Assembly: GCF_900176645.1 (NCBI RefSeq) | Contig: NZ_FXAN01000106.1 | Location: 85,869 to 149,868, forward strand | DNA: 64,000 nucleotides | Source of the DNA: Burkholderia singularis | GTDB lineage: Bacteria; Pseudomonadota; Gammaproteobacteria; Burkholderiales; Burkholderiaceae | Reading direction: 5' to 3' | Part shown: positions 56,123 through 64,000 of the stretch, one piece after another | Position numbering within the stretch: position 1 is the stretch's first letter | How the letters are laid out: every line of letters starts with the position of its first letter | Notes under the pieces: generated by a model | What the model was told of the DNA's origin: nothing | Databases searched by the model: none | Seen by the model: only the letters and a program-made list of their open reading frames with translations | Translations under genes and position numbers: made by a program

Positions 56123-56920
56123 ATGCGCGCGCCGATGACCGTTGCCATGCGTATTCGCCGCCTGTTGCCGTGGGCGCTGGTCGGCGGCTTGTCGATTCTC
56201 GTTGTGCTCGTCGTGCTGTTGCCCGCCGCGTGGGTGACGCCGCAGTTCGCCAAAGCGACGGGCGGCCATGTCAATCTCGTCGATCCGGACGGCTCGCTGT
56301 GGCAAGGCTCGGCGACGCTGCTGCTCGCGCCCGGCACGGATCGCAGCGCATCGACGCTGCTGCCGGGGCGCATCGAATGGCGCACCGAGTTTTGGCCGCT
56401 TTTCACGGGGCGCGTGCGGATGCGGCTGCGCCACACCGATGCGATGCCCGATGCTGTCGTGCTCGACGCGACGCCGCGCAGCGCGGTGCTGTCGGCGGGC
56501 ACGATGGCCGTGCCGGCCTCGCTGCTCGCGGGCCTCGGCACGCCGTTCAACACGCTCGACCTGCAAGGCGACGTGCGGCTCGATTGGACCGATTGGCGGC
56601 TTATCGGCAACGATGCCTTCGGCCAGCTTACCGTGACGATCACCGACATGAGTTCGCGCCTGTCACGCGTGAAGCCGCTCGGATCGTACCGCGCCGTGCT
56701 GCAAGCAGGCGGCGCGAATTCGACGCTCGATCTGTCGACGGTGAAGGGGCCGCTGATGATGTCGGGACAAGGGAATTTCGGTGCGGCCGGCGCGTCGTTT
56801 CACGGCACCGCGAGCGCGACGCCCGAGCAGCGCGACAATCTCGCGGGCCTGCTGAACCTGCTCGGCCGGCCGATCGGCGACGGTTCGGTGTCGCTCGTTT
56901 ATGGGGACGGCGCGCGCTGA
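56123..56920 (+). CDS. gspN: Type II secretion protein GspN
   Basis: Accessory inner-membrane protein of 265 aa. One N-terminal membrane helix (about 13-37) then a beta-rich periplasmic domain with LVDPDGSLWQGSATLLLAPG, typical of GspN. Its function is not well defined and many type II systems lack it. Start options are ATG at 56123, 56135 or 56147; the first has GGGG upstream. Last gene of the gsp operon. Confidence 0.9.
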   Translation: MRAPMTVAMRIRRLLPWALVGGLSILVVLVVLLPAAWVTPQFAKATGGHVNLVDPDGSLWQGSATLLLAPGTDRSASTLLPGRIEWRTEFWPLFTGRVRMRLRHTDAMPDAVVLDATPRSAVLSAGTMAVPASLLAGLGTPFNTLDLQGDVRLDWTDWRLIGNDAFGQLTVTITDMSSRLSRVKPLGSYRAVLQAGGANSTLDLSTVKGPLMMSGQGNFGAAGASFHGTASATPEQRDNLAGLLNLLGRPIGDGSVSLVYGDGAR

Positions 56921-57034
56921 GCGTGGCGGCGGGGCCGTGCCGCTCGAGTGGGCGCAAGCGGCTGGTCGAGTCGTGCCGGCCGCCGAGCCGGCCGCCCACG
57001 CCGCGCGGTCACGGGCAAAGCTGAACCGGCGGCG

Positions 57035-58603
57035 TTAGCGTTGTGCGACGGCAGGCGCGTTCGCCCGCGTCGCGGCCTCGGGAGCGGCCGATGTCGCGCG
57101 CGTGTTCGCAGGTGCTGCGTTGACCGGCGCTGATCCTGGCGCTGGCGTGCGCGCCGCCTCGCCGGCGATCTGCGAGACGTCCCAGCCGCCGCCGAGCGCT
57201 TTCACGAGACCGACCGACGACACCATCCGCTGTCCGGCGATCGTCGTGAGCTTCTGCCGCGCGCTGAACGCGGTCGTCTGCGCGGTCAACACGTTCAAAT
57301 AGCCGACCGTGCCCGCCTTGTATTGATTGAGCGCGATATCGAGCGCGTGCTGAGCGGAGTCGACCGCTTGCCGCTGCACGCCGATCTCCTGCTCGAGGAT
57401 GCGCTGCGATGCGAGGTTGTCCTCGACATCCTGGAATGCGGACAGCACGGCGGCCCGATAAGCGGCGACGTCCTGATCGTAGGTCGCGCGCGCGGCCTCG
57501 GTCTGCGCGGCGCGCAAGCCCGCGTCGAACAGCGTCGCGGCGAGTTGCGGCCCGACCGACCAGAAGCGCGCCGGCAGCGTGAAAAGCTGCGACCACACGG
57601 AGCTTTGAAAGCCGCCGGACGCCGACAGCGTGAGCGTCGGAAAGAACGCGGCGATCGCGACGCCGATCTGCTCGTTCGCCGCGGCCGCGCGCCGCTCGGC
57701 GGCGGCAATGTCGGGCCGCCGTTCGAGGATCGCCGACGGCACGTCGATCGGCATGGCCGGCGGCTCGGCGGCGAGCGGTAGCGGCGGCAGCGAAAACGTC
57801 GACGCGGGCTCGCCGATGAGCGTCGCGATCGCGTGCTCGTATTGCGCGCGCGCAATGCCGTTATCGATCGCGCTCGCTTGCGCCGACTGCAATTGCGTTT
57901 GCGCCTGGATCACGTCCGAGCGTGCGGCCACGCCCTGCGCATACTGGTTTTCCGTCAACTGCAGCGATTTCTGGTATGACGCGACGGTATCGTCCAGCAG
58001 CTTCTGCGTCGCATCGGCGGTGCGCAATTGGAAGTAGGTTTGCGCAAGCGTTGCCTGCGCGGACAGCCGCGCGTTCGCAAGATCGGCGGCGGCCGCCGCT
58101 TCGTTCGCCTTCTGCGCGCTGACGGTGCGGCTCACCTTACCCCACAGGTCCGGCTCCCACGATGCGTCGAGGCCGACGTTGTAGCTATTGCTGACGGTGT
58201 TGCGCGCGATTGAGCTTGTCGTTGCCGCGCTGCCCGCGCGCGAGCCGCTTGCCGTTACGCCGAGCGTCGGGAAATACGACGCGCGCGCTTGCGCGACGAG
58301 CGCGCGCGCCTGGCGGTACGCCGCCGCATATTGCGCGACCGTTTGATTCGATGCGTTGAGCTTGTCGACCAGCGCGTCGAGTTGCGGATCGCCGTAGATC
58401 GTCCACCATGGGCCGCGGTCTGCGCGATCGGCCGGCTGCGCCACTTTCCAGCCGGGCGGCGCTTCCTTGTAGGCGGCGGGGATCGTGGCGGCGGGACGCT
58501 GATAATCAGGCCCGAGCGCGCAGCCGGCGACGAGCATGGCCGTCGCGGCGGCGACGGCCATGCTCAGCGCGCGGCGCGCACGTGGGCAGGGGACATGCGG
58601 CAT
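57035..58603 (-). CDS. NodT-family outer-membrane efflux lipoprotein
   Basis: TolC-like outer-membrane channel of 522 aa for a multidrug efflux pump. It has a lipoprotein signal with lipobox LVAGC (about 24-28), the GPDYQRPAATIPAAYKE N-terminus of the NodT class, two OEP repeats and a Pro/Ala-rich C-terminal tail. The ATG at 58603 has AGGA upstream. It lies on the opposite strand to the MarR and EmrB genes nearby and probably serves their exporter. Confidence 0.92.
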   Translation of the reverse strand: MPHVPCPRARRALSMAVAAATAMLVAGCALGPDYQRPAATIPAAYKEAPPGWKVAQPADRADRGPWWTIYGDPQLDALVDKLNASNQTVAQYAAAYRQARALVAQARASYFPTLGVTASGSRAGSAATTSSIARNTVSNSYNVGLDASWEPDLWGKVSRTVSAQKANEAAAAADLANARLSAQATLAQTYFQLRTADATQKLLDDTVASYQKSLQLTENQYAQGVAARSDVIQAQTQLQSAQASAIDNGIARAQYEHAIATLIGEPASTFSLPPLPLAAEPPAMPIDVPSAILERRPDIAAAERRAAAANEQIGVAIAAFFPTLTLSASGGFQSSVWSQLFTLPARFWSVGPQLAATLFDAGLRAAQTEAARATYDQDVAAYRAAVLSAFQDVEDNLASQRILEQEIGVQRQAVDSAQHALDIALNQYKAGTVGYLNVLTAQTTAFSARQKLTTIAGQRMVSSVGLVKALGGGWDVSQIAGEAARTPAPGSAPVNAAPANTRATSAAPEAATRANAPAVAQR

Positions 58604-58712
58604 GCTTTGGATTCCTGTCGAGGCTGCCGCCCTGGGCGGGCAAGCGGGCGACGCGGCCTGCGATTCGCATAAACAGGCCGTGACGCCGGCGGCGTGGCCA
58701 AATGGTAACTGA

Positions 58713-58734
58713 CGGCTGCGCAATTGCGCAGCCG
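58713..58734. repeat. Perfect 22-bp palindrome upstream of the NodT gene
   Basis: CGGCTGCGCAA and its exact reverse complement, 110 bp before the NodT start. It could be an operator or the hairpin that ends the upstream small-protein transcript. The remaining 58604-58849 gap shows nothing else. Confidence 0.65.
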
Positions 58735-58849
58735 CTAGGGTAAAGCGCGTGCGCCGCAGGATGTGTTACCGGCTCAAGGGGACGGATTACCGTGCGTTAC
58801 GGATGTAAACGCGGATGTCAAACGCGCCGCGCGCCTGCTGCCCGGCTTA

Positions 58850-59125
58850 TTACGGGCAGCGCACCGGCTGAGGAGGCGCGGCGGGCAGGCAAAGCTGCGC
58901 CGAAGGCTCCCGGGTGGATGCCGCCCGCGTGCTGCCGCGAGCCGTGCGCTGCCGGCGATGGTCGAACCACGCGAACCCGAGCGCCGCGAGCGAGCCGCCG
59001 GGCACGATCAGCATCGCCACATAGAGCGCGATCTTCCAGCCGCGATGCGGAGCGCAAAGCGTATGGCGAGCGGTATCGGTCAGGTTGCGGCGCAATGTGC
59101 GCGCGGCTCGTTTCAGGGGCGGCAT
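58850..59125 (-). CDS. Small membrane protein of unknown function
   Basis: A 91-aa basic protein with one hydrophobic segment (about 33-53, IALYVAMLIVPGGSLAALGFAW) following a positively charged N-terminus. The ATG at 59125 has GAGG ten bases upstream; the open frame above is unsupported. No family recognised. It is divergent from marR and upstream of the NodT gene, so may belong to the efflux locus. Confidence 0.65.
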   Translation of the reverse strand: MPPLKRAARTLRRNLTDTARHTLCAPHRGWKIALYVAMLIVPGGSLAALGFAWFDHRRQRTARGSTRAASTREPSAQLCLPAAPPQPVRCP

Positions 59126-59227
59126 GGCGGTCAATCCTCGGTACGCACGCCGAAACACGGCGTGCGTAAGCAAACGGTCAGAACATCGTCTCGGGCAGCG
59201 CATCGCGCGTAACTCATTGCCTGAAAT

Positions 59228-59260
59228 AATATTGACTAAGCAACCAATATTCAAGATACT
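59228..59260 (+). promoter_or_regulatory. marR promoter with overlapping inverted-repeat operator
   Basis: TTGACT (59232-59237), 17 bases, GATACT (59255-59260), a good sigma-70 promoter for the MarR gene. An inverted repeat AATATTG-N10-CAATATT (59228-59251) covers the -35, the usual place for MarR autorepression. It also lies in the divergent region toward the small membrane protein. Confidence 0.75.
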
Positions 59261-59325
59261 GGCGGCGTCTTTCCTTGGAATGCACTGTTGCAGCAACCGC
59301 AATCAACGCAGGCGTCCCGGCGAGC

Positions 59326-59832
59326 ATGAGCGGCCTCTACGACCCCGAACACATCGAGCTTGAATCGAACGTCGGCTTTTATTTGACGAAGGCGCGGCAG
59401 TTGTTGATCGAGCGGCTGGACCGCGCGCTTGGCCCGCTCGAGCTGACCGCGCAGCAGATCGGCGTGATTCTGCTGCTGGCGCGCGGCTACGCGCGCACGC
59501 CGTTCGAGCTGTCGCGCAAGCTGTCTTATGACAGTGGCTCGATGACGCGGATGCTCGACCGGCTTGAACGCAAGGGCTTCATCGCGCGTGCGCGCAGCGA
59601 ATCGGACCGCCGTGTGATCGAGCTTGCGTTGACCGAACGCGGCGCGCAAGCCGCGCAGGCATTGCCGGGCGCGATCGCGGCCACGCTGAATGCGCAGCTC
59701 GAGGGTTTTACGGCAGACGAACTCAAACTTCTGACGGCCCTGCTGCAGCGCGTCATCGCGAACGGATCGGTCGCGGCCGATTCGTGCGGCAACGCGCTCG
59801 AGACCGCCGGCGCGCAGACGCTCGGCGGCTGA
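59326..59832 (+). CDS. MarR-family repressor of the efflux locus
   Basis: Winged-helix regulator of 168 aa. LTAQQIGVILLLARGYARTPFELSRKLSYDSGSMTRMLDRLERKGFIARARSESDRR is the DNA-binding core with the wing arginines. The ATG at 59326 is chosen because the frame above begins only with TTG; the ribosome-binding site is weak. The EmrB exporter gene follows 166 bp downstream on the same strand. Confidence 0.92.
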   Translation: MSGLYDPEHIELESNVGFYLTKARQLLIERLDRALGPLELTAQQIGVILLLARGYARTPFELSRKLSYDSGSMTRMLDRLERKGFIARARSESDRRVIELALTERGAQAAQALPGAIAATLNAQLEGFTADELKLLTALLQRVIANGSVAADSCGNALETAGAQTLGG

Positions 59833-59998
59833 CGGAGCCGGGTTGCGCCGGAAAAGACGCAGGATCGTGGCGGACTGGCCGGATATTTATCTGTCTGAGC
59901 AGAAGCTGACAAGTCACTTACTTATTGATTGAAATGATCGACCGAAGCATGGTCGATGCGCAGGATGCCGGGCAATTGAAGCCCGTTAGGAGGCCAGC

Positions 59999-61555
59999 AT
60001 GGCGACGGTTCCCGTCACCCCTTCCACTGCCGAGCCCGCGCCGTTTTCGGGCGCCGCGCTCGTGCTTTTGACTGCCGGGCTCGCCTTCGGCACGTTCATG
60101 GAGGTGCTCGACACGTCGATCGCAAACGTCGCGGTGCCGACGATCTCGGGCAGTCTCGGCGTCGCGACGAGCGAAGGCACGTGGGTCATTTCGTCGTACT
60201 CGGTCGCCTCCGCGATCGCGGTGCCACTGACCGGCTGGCTGGCGCGGCGCGTCGGCGAGGTGCGGCTCTTCACGCTGTCGGTGCTGGCGTTTACGATCGC
60301 GTCGGCGCTGTGCGGCCTCGCCGAGAATTTCGAATCGCTGATTGCGTTCCGGCTGCTGCAGGGCCTGGTGTCCGGTCCGATGGTGCCGTTGTCGCAGACC
60401 ATCCTGATGCGCAGCTATCCGAGCGCGAAACGCGGGCTCGCACTCGGCTTATGGGCGATGACGGTGGTTGTCGCGCCGATCTTCGGCCCGGTGATGGGCG
60501 GTTGGATCACCGACAACTACACGTGGCCGTGGATCTTCTACATCAATCTGCCGATCGGCCTGTTCTCGGCCGCGTGCGCGTATTTTCTGCTGCGCGGCCG
60601 CGAAACGAAGACGAGCAAGCAGCGTATCGACGGGATCGGGCTGACCTTTCTCGTGCTCGGCGTCGGAAGCCTGCAAATGATGCTCGATCTCGGCAAGGAC
60701 CGTGATTGGTTCAACTCGACGTTCATCACGACGCTCGCGCTGATCGCCGTGGTCTCGCTCGCGTTCATGATCGTCTGGGAGGTGACCGAGAAGGAGCCTG
60801 TCGTCGATCTGTCGTTGTTCAAGGACCGCAACTTCGCGCTCGGCGTGCTGATCATCGCGTTCGGCTTCATGACGTTCTTCGGCATCGTCGTGATCTTCCC
60901 GCTGTGGCTGCAAACCGTGATGGGCTACACGGCCGGGCTCGCGGGCCTGGCCACGGCGCCCGTCGGGCTGCTCGCGCTGGTGCTCTCGCCGATCATCGGC
61001 CGCAACATTCAGCGGCTCGACGCGCGGATAATCGCGTGCTTCGCGTTCATCGTGTTCGCGGGCGTGTCGTATTGGAACGCGACGTTTACGCTCGACGTGT
61101 CGTTCGGCCAGGTGATCATGCCGCGGCTTGTCCAGGGGATCGGCGTCGCGTGCTTTTTCGTACCGATGACGACGATCACGCTGTCGAGCATCCCCGACGA
61201 GCGGCTCGCGAGCGCGTCGGGGCTGTCGAATTTTCTGCGCACGCTGTCCGGCGCGATCGGCACGGCGATCAGCACGACGTTTTGGGAAAACGATGCGATT
61301 TATCACCATGCGAGGCTGTCGGAGGCGGTGAGCGTCTATGCGCAGAACACGCAGGCGTACCAGGATGCGCTCGCGCAGCTCGGTATCGCCGGCCAGGTGT
61401 CGTCGGCGCAGATCAACCAGATCGTCACGCAGCAGGGCTACATGATGGCGACGAACGATTTCTTTTTTCTGTCGACGCTCGCGTTCGTCGCGCTGGCCGC
61501 GCTCGTCTGGGTGACCAAGCCGAAAAAGGGTGCGGGCGTGGCGATGGGGCATTGA
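59999..61555 (+). CDS. emrB: DHA2-family (EmrB/QacA type) drug:proton antiporter
   Basis: Membrane exporter of 518 aa with 14 predicted helices. Motif LDTSIANVAVPTISGSLG (helix 1) and WLARRVGEVRLF (motif A) are conserved. AGGAGG precedes the ATG. An EmrA-type membrane-fusion gene, which normally bridges to an outer-membrane factor, is absent at this locus. It may use one encoded elsewhere. Regulated, by position, by the adjacent MarR protein. Confidence 0.93.
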   Translation: MATVPVTPSTAEPAPFSGAALVLLTAGLAFGTFMEVLDTSIANVAVPTISGSLGVATSEGTWVISSYSVASAIAVPLTGWLARRVGEVRLFTLSVLAFTIASALCGLAENFESLIAFRLLQGLVSGPMVPLSQTILMRSYPSAKRGLALGLWAMTVVVAPIFGPVMGGWITDNYTWPWIFYINLPIGLFSAACAYFLLRGRETKTSKQRIDGIGLTFLVLGVGSLQMMLDLGKDRDWFNSTFITTLALIAVVSLAFMIVWEVTEKEPVVDLSLFKDRNFALGVLIIAFGFMTFFGIVVIFPLWLQTVMGYTAGLAGLATAPVGLLALVLSPIIGRNIQRLDARIIACFAFIVFAGVSYWNATFTLDVSFGQVIMPRLVQGIGVACFFVPMTTITLSSIPDERLASASGLSNFLRTLSGAIGTAISTTFWENDAIYHHARLSEAVSVYAQNTQAYQDALAQLGIAGQVSSAQINQIVTQQGYMMATNDFFFLSTLAFVALAALVWVTKPKKGAGVAMGH

Positions 61556-61636
61556 CGCGACGCGCCGGCGCGGGCGGCCGCTGCGTAATGCGCCCCCTGC
61601 ACTGCACATCGCGCATCGGGCCGCACATCGCAGATC

Positions 61637-62566
61637 TCAACGCGGATGCATGCGCAAGCCGCCAAACGCGAGATCGTCGCCCGGATCGATGGGCAGCGTC
61701 TCGCGCGCGACGTCGAGCCATGCGCGCGCCGCGTGCGACAGGTAGCCCTTCTTCAGCCAACCGATCGCGATCGCCCAGGTGATTTCCGGCTCGACGATCG
61801 GCCGGCACGTGAACTGCGCGGCGTCGAGCCGCCGGCAGTATGGTGCGGGCAGCAGCGCGATGCCGACGCCTGCGTGCACGAGTGCCGCCATGAAATCCCA
61901 ATGCCCGCTGCGGCTCACGACCTGCGGCGCGAAGCCGGCCTGTCGGCATGCGTCGAGCACGGCGTCGTGCAGCGCGAGGCTTTCCGCGTAGAACACGAAC
62001 GGCTCGCCTGCCAGATCGGCGAGCGGCACTGTCGCGGCGGTGTCCCAGCGGGCGCCGCGGCGCGCGACGAGCCATAGCGGCGCGCGCACCATCGGCAGCA
62101 CGTCGAACACGGCCGGATCGACCGGCTCAAGCACCCCGCCCAGCTCCAGCTCGCCCGACACGAGCGCGGCTTCGATCATCCGCGCGCCTTGCTCGAACAG
62201 CTTCAGCTCGATCTTCGGATAGCGTGCGCGGAATTCGGCGATTGCCGGCGTGAACAGCGCACCGCCGAGCGGCGGAATGCCGATCGTCAGCTCGCCGCGC
62301 CCGAGCGTGCCCAGGTCGTTCAGCTCGGCCTGTAGCTGCGCATGCGCGGCGAGCACGTCCTGGCCGCGCTGGAACACGATGCGGCCGGCATCCGTCAGCA
62401 CCATCTGGCGGCCGTCGCGCAGCAGCAGCGGCGAGCCGATCTCGTCTTCGAGCGATTTCACCATCTTGCTGATCGTCGGTTGCGTGACGTGCATCTGCTC
62501 GGCCGCAACCGTGAAACTCTGCTGTCTGACCACTTCGATGAAATAACGCAGCGCGCGCAGCTCCAT
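61637..62566 (-). CDS. LysR-family regulator divergent from lrgA (CidR-like)
   Basis: LTTR of 309 aa. The helix-turn-helix RQQSFTVAAEQMHVTQPTISKMVKSLE (about 14-40) is followed by the two-lobed effector domain. AAGGAG is ideally placed before the ATG at 62566. In Staphylococcus and Bacillus a divergent LysR protein, CidR, activates cidAB in response to acid or overflow metabolism; the arrangement here is the same. Confidence 0.92.
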   Translation of the reverse strand: MELRALRYFIEVVRQQSFTVAAEQMHVTQPTISKMVKSLEDEIGSPLLLRDGRQMVLTDAGRIVFQRGQDVLAAHAQLQAELNDLGTLGRGELTIGIPPLGGALFTPAIAEFRARYPKIELKLFEQGARMIEAALVSGELELGGVLEPVDPAVFDVLPMVRAPLWLVARRGARWDTAATVPLADLAGEPFVFYAESLALHDAVLDACRQAGFAPQVVSRSGHWDFMAALVHAGVGIALLPAPYCRRLDAAQFTCRPIVEPEITWAIAIGWLKKGYLSHAARAWLDVARETLPIDPGDDLAFGGLRMHPR

Positions 62567-62607
62567 CGATATCTCCTTCGGCGAACGGGCCGTCACGAGT
62601 TCGATAA

Positions 62608-62627
62608 GGAATTCGGCGAAGAATTCC
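62608..62627. promoter_or_regulatory. Inverted repeat between the LysR gene and lrgA
   Basis: GGAATTC-N6-GAATTCC, perfect, in the 159-bp divergent gap. Probable LysR-type site. On the plus strand a -10 TATACT at 62683-62688 lies downstream with no good -35, as expected for an activator-dependent lrgA promoter. Confidence 0.62.
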
Positions 62628-62725
62628 AAAACGGAATGATTTTTATAAAATCAAGTCATTTTATTTATGTCTGCGTGAATCCTATACTGACTCCGTTTGG
62701 TAATGCAAGGGATCAGGAGGACGTC

Positions 62726-63187
62726 GTGACGAAACGCCCGGCCGCGACAGCGCCGCGCGCAGCGGGCCTGCACCGCACGGCGCGCATCGTGCTGCAGACC
62801 GTCGCGCTCGCCGCGTTGTGGGCTGCGACCGACTGGGCCGTCCGTAAGCTCGGCGTGCCCGTGCCGTCGGGCGTGGTCGGGCTCGCGGTGCTGCTTGTCC
62901 TGCTGCTGTCGGGCGGCATCGCGCCCGGCTGGGTGAAGGACGGCGCGAACTGGCTGCTGTCCGACATGCTGCTGTTCTTTATTCCGGCGACTGTCGCGGC
63001 GGTCCAATATGGCGGGTTGTTTCGCGACGACGGCTGGCGGCTGGCGCTCGTCGTCGTCGCGGGCACGGTGTTCGTGATGGGCTCGGTTGCCGTCGCGGTC
63101 GATATCGCGGCGGGCTTCGAGCGGCGGCTCGCGCTTTCGCGCACGCGGGCCGAACGCCGCCGCGCGCGCCCGTGCGCGGGGTGCTGA
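62726..63187 (+). CDS. lrgA: CidA/LrgA-family holin-like membrane protein
   Basis: Small membrane protein of 153 aa with about four helices. The N-terminal region and GVPVPSGVVGLAVLLVLLLSGG and LLSDMLLFFIPATVAAVQYGG are the LrgA/CidA signature. GTG start with a perfect AGGAGG five bases before. The family affects murein hydrolase activity, export of small metabolites such as pyruvate, or cell lysis. It lies directly before lrgB. Confidence 0.93.
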   Translation: MTKRPAATAPRAAGLHRTARIVLQTVALAALWAATDWAVRKLGVPVPSGVVGLAVLLVLLLSGGIAPGWVKDGANWLLSDMLLFFIPATVAAVQYGGLFRDDGWRLALVVVAGTVFVMGSVAVAVDIAAGFERRLALSRTRAERRRARPCAGC

Positions 63188-63231
63188 GCGCGTTGCCCGT
63201 TGTCCGGCGCTCCATTTCATTCGACGACATC

Positions 63232-63954
63232 ATGACGACACCCGCCTGCGCGCTGCTCGCCGAGCCCGCGAACACGGCGATCTCCGCCGGCTGCTTCGTG
63301 CTGACGATCGCGCTTTATTTCGCGTCGAAGCGCCTTTATGCGTACCGCAAAACCTTGTTTTTCTCGCCGCTCGTGTTCGTGCCGGCGCTGCTCGTTGCGT
63401 TCGTCGCGCTGACGGGCATTCCCTACCCGGTCTACTTGCGCGATACGCGCTGGTTGATGTGGCTGCTGGGCCCGGCGACGATCGCATTCGCCGTGCCGAT
63501 CTACGAATACCGCGAGCTGATGCGGCGGCACTGGTTCTCGCTGTCGGTCGGCGTCGTGGTGGGCATTGTTGCCGCGGTGTGCGGCTCGCTGCTGCTTGCG
63601 AAGGCGCTGCATCTGTCGCCCGAATTGCAGCGCAGTCTCGTCACGCGTTCGATATCGACGCCGTTCGCGCTCGCGGTGTCCGACCGGATTCACGCGCCGC
63701 GCGATCTGAGCGCGCTCTTCGTGATCGCCACCGGCATTTGCGGAATGCTCGTCGGCGAACTGGTGCTCGCGCTCATGCCGCTGCGCTCCAGGCTCGCGCG
63801 CGGCGCGCTGTTCGGCGCGGCCGCCCATGCGGTCGGCACGGCGAAGGCGCGCGAGATCGGCAGCGAGGAAGGTGTCGTGTCGAGCCTCACGATGATGATC
63901 GCGGGTGTCGCGATGGTGCTGATCGCGCCATTGCTGACGTACTTGCCGATCTGA
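63232..63954 (+). CDS. lrgB: CidB/LrgB-family membrane protein
   Basis: Partner of LrgA, 240 aa with about six to eight helices. The motifs LTIALYFASKRLYAYRKTLFFSPLVF and the C-terminal HAVGTAKAREIGSEEGVVSSLTM are diagnostic for LrgB. Start at 63232 gives the normal family length; GTG codons nearer the lrgA stop (63172, 63181) are in frame and would give a longer N-terminus. It forms an operon with lrgA. Confidence 0.93.
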   Translation: MTTPACALLAEPANTAISAGCFVLTIALYFASKRLYAYRKTLFFSPLVFVPALLVAFVALTGIPYPVYLRDTRWLMWLLGPATIAFAVPIYEYRELMRRHWFSLSVGVVVGIVAAVCGSLLLAKALHLSPELQRSLVTRSISTPFALAVSDRIHAPRDLSALFVIATGICGMLVGELVLALMPLRSRLARGALFGAAAHAVGTAKAREIGSEEGVVSSLTMMIAGVAMVLIAPLLTYLPI

Positions 63955-64000
63955 GCCGAGCCCGTCACGCCGGTTACGCTCGCCCCACCCGCTCCCCCGC

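Overview
The window is high-GC DNA with the gene content and order of a Burkholderia chromosome 1, most like the B. pseudomallei/thailandensis group. Pointers are the atpIBEFHAG order, the mnmG-rsmG-parA-parB block with perfect or near-perfect parS sites, a gsp locus with an inverted gspC, and the phhAB/Lrp and DUF3717 genes. Species cannot be fixed from the sequence alone. I see no tRNA, rRNA, insertion sequence, prophage or CRISPR array.

Layout. 1-5.3 kb: F1Fo ATP synthase operon, minus strand, cut at the left edge inside atpG. 5.6-11.3 kb: an SLC13/ArsB-like transporter, parB, parA, rsmG and mnmG, with one parS inside mnmG and a perfect one upstream of it. 11.3-21.3 kb: two complete branched-chain-type (HAAT) ABC importers. 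21.6-26.1 kb: a GMC oxidoreductase, mmsA and a divergent LysR regulator, read here as a probable 3-hydroxypropionate oxidation cassette. 26.3-35.2 kb: mixed genes, namely a CYTH protein, an Lrp regulator divergent from phhA-phhB, DUF3717, a two-component system, a small SET-domain methyltransferase, an Old Yellow Enzyme, a class I glutamine amidotransferase and a MarR protein with a four-cysteine tail. 35.2-41.4 kb: YbdK-type ligase, a KefB-like antiporter, mnmC and HU, with DnaA-box-bearing gaps. 41.5-44.8 kb: a COG0523 GTPase, a lytic transglycosylase, and a gene-free, very AT-rich stretch. 44.8-56.9 kb: the type II secretion locus gspDEF, gspC (inverted), gspGHIJKLMN. 57-61.6 kb: a NodT-type outer membrane factor, a small membrane protein, MarR and an EmrB-type exporter. 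61.6-64 kb: a LysR regulator divergent from lrgA/lrgB (cidA/cidB).

Polarity and replication. Most genes left of about 38 kb run on the minus strand; most right of about 41 kb run on the plus strand. With parS and parAB nearby and DnaA boxes clustered at 38.5-38.75 kb, this fits a replication origin in the 35-39 kb interval. That is inference, because dnaA itself is not in the window.

Genes that work together: ATP synthase; ParABS partition; two five-component amino-acid-type importers (LivM and LivG fused in the first); LysR-mmsA-GMC catabolism; phenylalanine to tyrosine conversion by PhhA with PhhB cofactor recycling under a local Lrp protein; type II secretion of folded proteins; and MarR-controlled efflux. 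Candidate operators are inverted repeats at 25148-25172, 27548-27596, 59228-59251 and 62608-62627.
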